DNA of 64,000 bases, from assembly GCA_964019165.1 (NCBI GenBank), contig OZ025268.1:16650852-16714851 (forward strand), read 5' to 3'. The position numbers and the translations under genes were made by a program. Each line of letters starts with the position of its first letter. Position 1 is the first letter of the stretch. This document shows, piece by piece, positions 56,964 to 64,000 of this stretch. The DNA is from Mastigias papua (taxonomy: Eukaryota > Cnidaria > Scyphozoa > Rhizostomeae > Mastigiidae). The notes below the pieces were generated by a model. The model saw nothing but the letters and a program-made list of their open reading frames with translations, was not told the origin of the DNA and did no database searches.

Positions 56964-58046
56964 TTCTCTCAGGGTTTTACTGTTCTCACTGTGTGTTTAC
57001 TTATTACCGGTTCACTTCTCAGTTCACCCCTTTTTTCTGGGCCCTTATGGCTGGAAGGCACTACCTTTTCTCCTGGTCTACATGTTCTCAGCGGCCCTTT
57101 TAACCTTCAGTCAATTCAGCAGTTTTCACCCACTGGGGATTTCCTATGTTCCCTTTATTCTACTCCTTCTCTGTTCTCTTCTAGTGACAAACATAGTTTT
57201 TCTATTTCATCTTCAAATCTTTTGTGCCATGCAGTTTTCCTTTCTACAGGGTCTCCTAGCTCTACAGACGATATAGCCTCTGGCCGTCTCTTTACTACAA
57301 ACATTCTCATTCATTCTGATAAGGGCACCGCCTACCTCCCTCATGATATGGCCTTCGGCTCCATTCGTTCTCAAACACCAGATGACCTCTTAACCTATAG
57401 GGATGCTTCTACTTACACAGCTCATCATCTTGCCGACTCGTGGCATTCTTGTCTTCTCTCAGACGGTCCATTATCATTTCCAGGAGCCTTTGATCCTGTG
57501 GTAACCATGCCTACTGACGTCTCTATGGCAAATTCTTCTCTTATTCTGTCTCCATTTCTTGATCAACAGCACTCTGACATGACAGTTCAAGACAACTCGT
57601 TTCCACCCACCCAGGATTATTCCATTACCAGTTCATCACTTGAGTTTTTACCATTACTTGTTGATTCTTTAGGGCTGGACACGCCAGCTTCTGCTTATGC
57701 TCCCGACATTTCGAGCGATCACTTGCGTCCGTCAGAGGACCTTGTAGGTGAACCCCTTCAACCTCTTCCTTCACAGCCTTCCCATTCTGATGTTCTACCT
57801 GAATTGTCCTCCCTCGCTAAAGAATTTGGGAAATACCTGACTTCTCTCCCGTCCAAATCTGCCATCTCCTCGCAAGCCTGCAAATATATCTATGACCGTT
57901 TTCCAGAAGCACAACATCTCCTGGCTACACATGGTAGACTTCGCGGACTAGTCAACGCCTTTCCATATCTCCAGCTTGATGGTGGTATACATGGTGGCAC
58001 CTATATTCTATCTGTCAATTCTGAACTTTTTGAAAAATTGATCTAG
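56964..58046 (+). CDS. Downstream in-frame ORF of the LTR element
   Basis: Open for 360 codons in the same frame as the Gag-protease ORF, directly after its TAG. There is no ATG for over 100 codons, so expression would need TAG readthrough, reinitiation or a non-AUG start; otherwise the TAG is a nonsense mutation. The first part is Ser/Leu/Pro-rich and low in complexity. The last 75 residues look folded: FGKYLTSLPSKSAISSQACK, then YDRFPEAQHLLATHGRLRGL, then FPYLQLDGG and GTYILSV. That helix-turn-strand pattern faintly recalls a winged-helix/LOTUS fold, an unverified guess. No RT or integrase motif. Confidence 0.6.
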   Translation, partial: FSQGFTVLTVCLLITGSLLSSPLFSGPLWLEGTTFSPGLHVLSGPFNLQSIQQFSPTGDFLCSLYSTPSLFSSSDKHSFSISSSNLLCHAVFLSTGSPSSTDDIASGRLFTTNILIHSDKGTAYLPHDMAFGSIRSQTPDDLLTYRDASTYTAHHLADSWHSCLLSDGPLSFPGAFDPVVTMPTDVSMANSSLILSPFLDQQHSDMTVQDNSFPPTQDYSITSSSLEFLPLLVDSLGLDTPASAYAPDISSDHLRPSEDLVGEPLQPLPSQPSHSDVLPELSSLAKEFGKYLTSLPSKSAISSQACKYIYDRFPEAQHLLATHGRLRGLVNAFPYLQLDGGIHGGTYILSVNSELFEKLI

Positions 58047-58119
58047 TTATTTTTGTTAGCACACATGTAAAAAAAATGTATACATTCGTCTCCATTTTTT
58101 TTTGGTAGGTAGGGTAGAC

Positions 58120-58287
58120 TATAGTCGGATTAATCACGTGACCCATCAATCATTCTTCATATATAAATTGTGATTACTGTAAATAGATTATTAGTTTTTG
58201 ATTACGAGATTGCACTGTGAAGAAGTCTGTTTTCTGAACTATTCTCGTTCGGAACTTCGAATTGGTTATTCTTCGAAAACCATTACA
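58120..58287 (+). repeat. 3' LTR
   Basis: Same 168-bp sequence as the 5' LTR by eye, including both termini. No AATAAA was seen within it. Confidence 0.92.
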
Positions 58288-58291
58288 CAAA

Positions 58292-58802
58292 TAGAACCCA
58301 GGAGCTTAGGACGATTGCCTCTGATGTAGCTCCAAATACCGTCATTTAGGTGGATGCTCACTTCTGCACGTTGAAAGTCCCTCTGAAGCAATATTGTTTT
58401 TAAGTTCTCATAAAACAAATACCATTCGTTTTCATTGTTGAAACTAACGATGAAATTATCACGATAAAGTGAATTTGTCTTTAATTCACAGAAATTTTAG
58501 TGATGGTAGTACCATCACTATTATCAAAGTTCGCATGTTCATTGACTTGTCTTGGCATTTGTTGACGCACTTTTGCGTTCAACATAAAGTGGCTGTACAT
58601 CAGTCCAAGCAATAGTCTTTGAAATCTAAAAGTAGACAATATGATTTAAGATTAAGCAACCTGTTAATGTTACCTCAAACTAACATTTGAACATGGAAAT
58701 GATAGCGCAATCTCTATTGGCGGCCTCTTGTGGAACTAGTTGCAGTACGATTATGAACTGCAAACTCTGTCTTCTCTCTCAAGATATGTATAAAAAGTTA
58801 GC
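58292..58802. other. No gene seen
   Basis: Unique-looking AT-rich sequence between the LTR element and the pentanucleotide array. Confidence 0.4.
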
Positions 58803-59502
58803 GTGTAATGTTATATCGTATCATATATAATATTAATAATATCGTATCAATCATATCATATCATAACCACATCATATCAATCATATCATGTCATGTCATA
58901 TCTTATCATATCATATCATATCATATCATATCGTATCATATCATATCATATCATATCATATCATATCATATCATATCATATCATATCATATCATATCATA
59001 TCATCATATCATATCATATCATATCATATCATATCATATCATATCATATCATATCATCATATCATATCATATCATATCATATCATATCATATCATATCAT
59101 ATCATATCATATCATATCATATCATATCATATCATAATCATATCAATCATATCATATCATGTCATATCATACCATAATCATATCATATCAGTCATATCCT
59201 ATCATGTCATATCGTACCATATCATATCATAATCATATCAATCATATCATGTCATATCATATAATATAATATCATATCATAATCATATCATATCATATCA
59301 TATCATATCATATCAATCATATCATATCATAGCATATCATATCACATCATATCATATCATGTCATATCATATCATATCATATCATATCATATCATATCAT
59401 ATCATATCATATCATATCATATCATATCATATCATATCATATCATATCATATCATATCATATCATATATCATATCATATCATATCATATCATATCATATA
59501 TA
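58803..59502. repeat. (ATATC)n pentanucleotide array, about 700 bp
   Basis: ATATC units, nearly perfect in several long blocks, are interrupted by ATC-only units and GTC or CTT variants. Because the unit is 5 bp, every plus frame gives a YHIIS-type pentapeptide and stays open, which creates three false ORFs. Confidence 0.95.
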
Positions 59503-59629
59503 TTCATTGTTTATCGTTGCCTAACCAGATTTAACTGAAAAACGCAACTGGTAACGCATTCTGATACTCTTGTTACATGCTTATTCTACTATTCTTGTTA
59601 CATGCATATTCTGGAAGTGCACTGTTCAC

Positions 59630-59905
59630 CTGTTCAATGGCTTATTTTGTTTTTTAACCGTGCAAGTGGTTGTTCTTGCTTTATACTATCATCAAAGGTA
59701 TTCCAAAGAATACTTCCCCTGGATGACATAGATTTCGCACTGTACGATTTTGTCTGCTTCTGGAACTTCACAAAACTCCTTTTGTCTAAAACCCCGTTTA
59801 CACTACCGCTTTCATCCCAAAATGGTTTGAAATATTTCCATCTTACCATCCGTTGCTCGAAGTACTGACCCTTGCGGAGCCTCTACTGTAGATTTGAGTC
59901 GAGAT
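59630..59905 (-). pseudogene. LINE fragment with internal deletion
   Basis: On the minus strand APQGSV is followed almost at once by SYSAKSMSSRGSILWNTFDD then SIKQEQPLARLKNKI, the C-terminal block of LINE proteins. The palm region between is missing. Confidence 0.65.
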
Positions 59906-59909
59906 GCTT

Positions 59910-60824
59910 ACAACCGTAATTTTTTGATACTAATGACATTCCACTTAACAGTATAACTGCTTTTTGAAAGTCCTTGGTATTTGAATACTTGTCGTAAATA
60001 ATTGATCATAACTAGTTTATCAAAAAGCTATGTAAATAACCAATTTTAAAGAACTTCTTATTGATATTATCGCATTTCTATATAGCCACTTCTAGATTAT
60101 CAGCTTTAGCGTCGTTGTAATGACCATCTTTATATTGTGCAAGGCAATTTATCTAATGACTGTGACCAACCTTTGGACTCAAGAGAATTTACTAGTAACC
60201 TCTGTGCTGTTGAGAATGTTTTGTGCTTTGTCTTCATCTGCACACAATAGAATTAAATGTAAAATCACGCGTCCTTGCTCCTTGGAACTCATGCATGCCT
60301 AATAGCAAGGAAGTGTGACAGATGAGTTAGCCAGAGATGGGGAAACTGAGCAAGTCAAAAGATGTGAAATTTGAAGATGCTGCCTCAATGATTCGCAGGG
60401 CCATAAGACAAGAAGTCAAATAGTAGGTCAGTTTATCGTTTATGGACTTGCATTTGTAGTTTAGTACAAGAACAATATACTGCTGACTTGATATAATTTG
60501 TAACTTTCCAGCTTAATTGTGGCAAATATTATTGACCAAAGTTCCGCAAGTTTTAACGCTGAAGCCAAGTACATATTTTTGCTATCTACCGAATCCAGAA
60601 GTTTAAAAGCATTATTACGAAGAAGACATATGCTGGGCCCGTATGAAGAATAGGTTCTGTACAATTTCGGTAGAGTAGTATGTTTGCGAGCTTTTTTAGG
60701 GTGAAGGAACCTGTCTAGATAAGTAATGTTGGCAAGGAACTTACTGTGACCACTTTGCATGCAAGAATAAGCAGATTTTCGTTTTCTCTAAGGTGCATGA
60801 TTTTTGAGGCATCATTTTGACTCT
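59910..60824. other. No gene seen
   Basis: No domain or exon recognised. The 99-codon minus frame at 60461-60760 shows no known motif. Confidence 0.4.
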
Positions 60825-61150
60825 TCATATGCTGAAGATTTAATAGAGTGTAGACCAAATGTTTATTTTCAACTTTATTATCAATTATGTTTATATTTCA
60901 ACCTGTAAGTGTTTCCTGTTTGCACGATTGCATTTGATCCTATCCTTCAGAAGATCGCCTCAACAACACTATAGACTACTTTCATAGAGTTTGATCTTCA
61001 TTGCTCAAAGTTGCTGATGGAAGATTGAGGATAGAACAGCAAACCCATGAAAGTCTATCAATAGGTGAAATGGTAATTGGCCTGTTAGTAGAAGTTCAAT
61101 GTGAATTTTGCCTCACCGAAACATACTGGATGCACTTTATATGTATGTAC
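60825..61150 (+). pseudogene. Diverged duplicate of CP2 exon 10 with intron flanks
   Basis: Collinear with about 21660-22000: shared blocks include ATTTCAACCTGTA, CAGAAGATCGCCTCA, GATAGA-like and CATGAAA, GAAATGGTAA and CCGAAAC. The exon part (about 61013-61072) keeps an open 23-codon frame (VADGRLRIEQQTHESL, beside [16 protein letters not shown]) and a GTAATT donor, but the acceptor AG has become TG. Divergence is roughly a quarter of sites by eye. No neighbouring CP2 exons were found, so it is most likely a relic of a segmental duplication. Confidence 0.75.
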
Positions 61151-61221
61151 ACCTTCACATCCTTATGTTGATTAGATATATTGATTGGATTGGGGGTGAA
61201 ATATAAAATGCATAAATATAC

Positions 61222-61222
61222 A

Positions 61223-61281
<59 letters not shown>
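61222..61281. repeat. (TA)n microsatellite
   Basis: Uninterrupted TA run of nearly 60 bp beside an AAT-like stretch. Confidence 0.95.
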
Positions 61282-61283
<2 letters not shown>

Positions 61284-61467
61284 TAATAATAATAATGGAA
61301 ACAGTCATATTTCATTCAATTAAACTACAATTACAAATCTCACTATTACAAGGTAATTTGTAATTGGCTAGCCTGGGTTACAATACATGAGAAAAATCGT
61401 AAATAACAATTGTTGTATTAAAAAAAAAATTAAATTAAAAAATTATAAAAAATAAAAAAAGTGAACA

Positions 61468-62937
61468 TTAACGGTAGAAGAGATCAGGGTTGTTCCATGG
61501 TTTATTTCTGCAGCAGAAGATGTAGTAGGTTGTACGGATTGAAATTGTAGATAACTTAGAAATGAGAAAGCGTTTGTGGTGGTTATCAATAGAGAGGGAG
61601 TCACACATTTCAAGAAACGAAAGACAAGAGTTTGCGTAAATCCCAAGAGAGCTCATGGTGAGGTTTACAAAAGTGACAGATTTGTACTGACTTCTTAGAT
61701 CTGAGACTAGTTGTGAGTATTTCAAGTGCTTCCTTTCTGCATTGTTGTTTAGATTTGTCTCAAAACCAATCGTGAGTTCTAAAATGTAAAGACAGTTGTC
61801 CTTGGTATGTAGAAGTAGGTCAGGACGTAAATCATGTCCGGTTATGATTGAAGGTGAAGGGAAACCTGGAATGTCCGCATACATTGAAGATCCTTCAACT
61901 ACTTTTAAGGATGTGGCTAGAAAATTGAGTACAGAGTTGTGACGCCAAGTGTACCGACCTTGTTCAAAGTAAACTTTGCAGCCTGCTACAACATGAAGTA
62001 AAGTTTCAGGAAGAAGACAAAATTGGCAGTCAGACGATTGGCTCAGCTTCCATAGATTAAGATTTTTGCGAGTAGGTAGAGTGTAATTGAGATATTTTGT
62101 GGTAAAGTTGAAGATGTTTGTTGGTAGATTACTCTGTGCTAGAGACCAGATTCCATGCAGTTTTTTGAATGAATAATCCAACAAGAATGAAAGTAGGGCA
62201 CCTTGAGATGGCATATTGTGTATCAAGCGCTCTTTGTTGTCCAATTTAACTGCTTTCAGTACCTCTTTGGTATTGCGATATATGTCATATTGCAGGTTTG
62301 TTCCATTACTAGTGTTTTTCCACAAGGTCTGAACATTAACATTAGGGGAAGATCGAAGTATATTGCGAGAGACAGTTTGGCACTGAGTGAATTTGACAGA
62401 AAGCAGTTTAAGATTTAGACCAAATTGATTTTTAGTAAGGACTAAACTTGTCAATGTTGCACTGACAGGAAGGTCAAGCCATCTGCGAATATATTTGGAT
62501 ACAAGATTGTCAAGATTATCTGAGACCCACGTTTTAGGTAGATCTGCAACAGTAAAATGCCATGACACTTTGGACAGTACATATCTGTGGTAAACTAACA
62601 GTTTATTTTTTGGATGCAGAGGCAGATCATCGATTCCTTTCATGAACGTGGAGAAGAGAGAAAGTAGTTGTGACTTATGCATTTCATTACTCATGTCAAA
62701 ATCAAAGAAGCGGCCAAGGTATTTAAAAGATTCACCATTTTTGACAGGAAGAACAATTTGTTTATCAATTAAAAGCTTAGGCTGAAACTGAATGGATCTT
62801 GTTGAATACTTTCTAACACCAAAAGTGATACATTTATCAACCCGTATGACAAAATTTGCCCATTGACACCACCTTGTAAAGCAGTTAAGTAGAATTTGGT
62901 TCTCTTTTTCGCCGCTGGTAATAACAGCCGCATCACA
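61468..62937 (-). pseudogene. R2/NeSL-like retrotransposon, 3' half (RT end plus restriction-like endonuclease)
   Basis: 490 codons open on the minus strand, starting inside the RT catalytic motif: the frame opens at DAAVITSG, corresponding to the second Asp of (Y/F)ADD. It continues LLNCFTRWCQWANFVI, FGVRK and FKYLGRFFDFDM, then thumb and linker. The zinc knuckle CQFCLLPETLLHVVAGC has C-X2-C-X7-H-X4-C spacing. RHNSV and then RPDLLLHTKDNCLYILELTI are the RH(N/D) and PD..E signatures of restriction-like endonucleases. Ends NKPWNNPDLFYR. The 5' part is lost at the AAT microsatellite, which removes half of the catalytic motif, so it is inactive, though the rest is undamaged. Confidence 0.8.
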
Positions 62938-62946
62938 TCATGCCGC

Positions 62947-63014
<68 letters not shown>
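62947..63014. repeat. (AAT)n microsatellite at a retroelement junction
   Basis: About 22 perfect AAT units. Left of it is the broken R2-like RT (minus strand). Right of it is the leader of a plus-strand element. Confidence 0.97.
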
Positions 63015-63015
63015 T

Positions 63016-63301
63016 TGTCCTGGGTATGACATAAAACTGCATCCGGTTGTAGAGTTTTGACGTGGGATAATGAGGTTACCCTTTGCTACAACTACCTCCA
63101 GGTCACCCTTGAGCAAGGTGTAGTACCTGTCAGCTCTCCCCGAGACTACGAAATACCGAGTTGGCATCCGGCGGGGGCTAGTCTGTCTCATGGGTAGGGG
63201 GGACTCTTTAGTCTTGGTTGACAACCTCCCTAGAGATGGTGTCTCGATAAAAACACCGGTGGTAGTGTAACCTTAAAGTCACTATCCTCTTTTTGAGTGC
63301 A
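63016..63301 (+). other. Leader of the plus-strand retroelement ORF
   Basis: GC-richer than its surroundings (for example CATCCGGCGGGGGCTAG at about 63164), with no long frame. Probably a structured 5' UTR of the element encoding the ORF at 63302. In R2 elements this region can be an HDV-like ribozyme; I could not fold it by eye. Confidence 0.4.
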
Positions 63302-64000
63302 ATGAATAATTCTAATAATGAAGATAACGGCGTGAATGAAACTGGAACTGCAAGTGAAGGTTTCTCGCCCGGCAAGTGTCCCACTGTACGGCAGGGTGGG
63401 CCTGGTCGTCATCAAGCGTCTGCCAAAATGAAATGGACTAGGGAATTGAACCTTGCTGTTATGGAATGCTATTTTTTGAGTAACCCAATAGATGAAAATG
63501 GAAGGCCGATACGAGGTTACAGAAAAAGGATGCATAATATCTGGAAAGAGAGAAATTTACCAATAGTGACAGAACAAAGACTATGTGATCAGGCTAGATT
63601 AATAAAAAAGAATGAATGGTTTACTGTTGTAGAGTTAGAAGAAATCTGTCGAAGGTTAGATGGGAATAGTGATAATGATGAAGGGAATAGTGATAGTGTT
63701 GAAGGAAGTAATGATAGCGTAATAATAGGAAATACAAGCAGACTGTTAGGTGAAACAATAGTACGCAATGATGAGCGATTTGAAGCAATAGAAGTGCAGG
63801 TAAGAAGTAGCAATGTGCAAGATGAACAAGAAAGATGTATGATGGATGAAATAGTCGGAATTATGAAAAGCAGTAGAAGATGGGATACAAGAGGATTGAA
63901 GAAAGTGAACAGAAATATTTTATCTGAATGGTCAAGTAAAGTAAATAGGGTTTTAGTGAATATAAAAACAGATAACATAACTGATACAAACAAGTTGATA
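63302..64000 (+). CDS. N-terminal part of a retroelement ORF (runs off the window)
   Basis: 233 codons open from ATG 63302 to the window end with no stop. A Ser/Asn-rich start is followed by a compact basic-helical segment, KWTRELNLAVMECYFLSNP, RGYRKRMHNIWKERNLP and TEQRLCDQARLIKKNEWFT then VVELEEI (about residues 43-120). I associate this segment with N-termini of cnidarian RT-encoding elements; it is probably DNA-binding and Myb-like. An acidic Asn/Asp/Ser-rich linker follows. The RT would lie beyond the window. By position and style it may be the 5' half of the same family as the minus-strand R2-like remnant. Confidence 0.6.
   Translation, partial: MNNSNNEDNGVNETGTASEGFSPGKCPTVRQGGPGRHQASAKMKWTRELNLAVMECYFLSNPIDENGRPIRGYRKRMHNIWKERNLPIVTEQRLCDQARLIKKNEWFTVVELEEICRRLDGNSDNDEGNSDSVEGSNDSVIIGNTSRLLGETIVRNDERFEAIEVQVRSSNVQDEQERCMMDEIVGIMKSSRRWDTRGLKKVNRNILSEWSSKVNRVLVNIKTDNITDTNKLI

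Larger units (their letters stand above)
54877..58287 (+). mobile_element. Young LTR retrotransposon lacking reverse transcriptase
   Basis: Complete element: 168-bp LTRs at 54877-55044 and 58120-58287, which read as identical, and target duplication CAAA (or CAAAT) at 54873-54876 and 58288-58291. A possible primer binding site, TGGTGTAGGACCCG, starts at 55050, and a purine-rich GGTAGGTAGGGTAGA precedes the 3' LTR. The 3.1-kb interior carries one long frame with Gag and retropepsin-like protease, an in-frame TAG, then a further frame. No RT, RNase H or integrase motif is visible, so it must depend on other elements. Identical LTRs indicate very recent insertion. Family (Gypsy or BEL) not settled. 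Confidence 0.88.

Noticed and set aside
58808..59232. Three open frames of 94-114 codons in the pentanucleotide array
   Set aside because: A stop-free 5-bp repeat keeps every frame open; the peptides are pure YHIIS repeats.

Overview
The window is animal genomic DNA, AT-rich and dense in mobile elements. Two multi-exon genes with GT-AG introns, an intronless GPCR gene, and LINE, Gypsy, Copia, Tc1 and R2-like remnants all fit an early-branching metazoan. A cnidarian, perhaps an anthozoan, is my best guess from the retroelement protein styles; nothing here proves it.

Layout. 1-6552: repeats and transposon remnants (a Mutator-like MITE, a LINE fragment, a Tc1 transposase relic). 6553-7809 (+): an intronless class A GPCR of aminergic type. 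8520-13500: microsatellite, MITEs and C-rich repeats. 13523-32454 (+): a 19-exon gene for a TFCP2/LSF/UBP1-type CP2 transcription factor (552 codons as modelled), whose introns hold a long foldback hairpin, several MITEs and antisense LINE copies. A poly(A)-tailed retroposed insert lies just after its stop and supplies the first AATAAA. 34900-40670: decayed LINE and Ty1/Copia copies. 41031-53271 (-): a 4-exon cytosolic HSP70 gene whose last visible exon stops before the C-terminal lid. Its introns carry LINE and Copia fragments and a Gypsy element that is itself interrupted by a hAT-type MITE with perfect 8-bp target duplications. 54877-58287: a young LTR element with two 168-bp LTRs that read as identical. 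It carries a Gag-protease frame broken by one TAG and then a further 360 codons, with no reverse transcriptase. 58803-59502: a long ATATC pentanucleotide array. 60825-61150: a diverged duplicate of exon 10 of the CP2 gene, about 39 kb from the original. 61468-64000: two head-to-head halves of elements likely of the R2/NeSL-like class (restriction-like endonuclease), meeting at an AAT microsatellite.

The three host genes have no evident functional link. Much of the rest records insertion history: nested insertions, a strand-biased LINE family sharing a C-terminal Cys motif, and several MITE families with readable termini. Exon structures were inferred by eye from splice sites, reading phase and remembered family similarity, without transcripts or searches.
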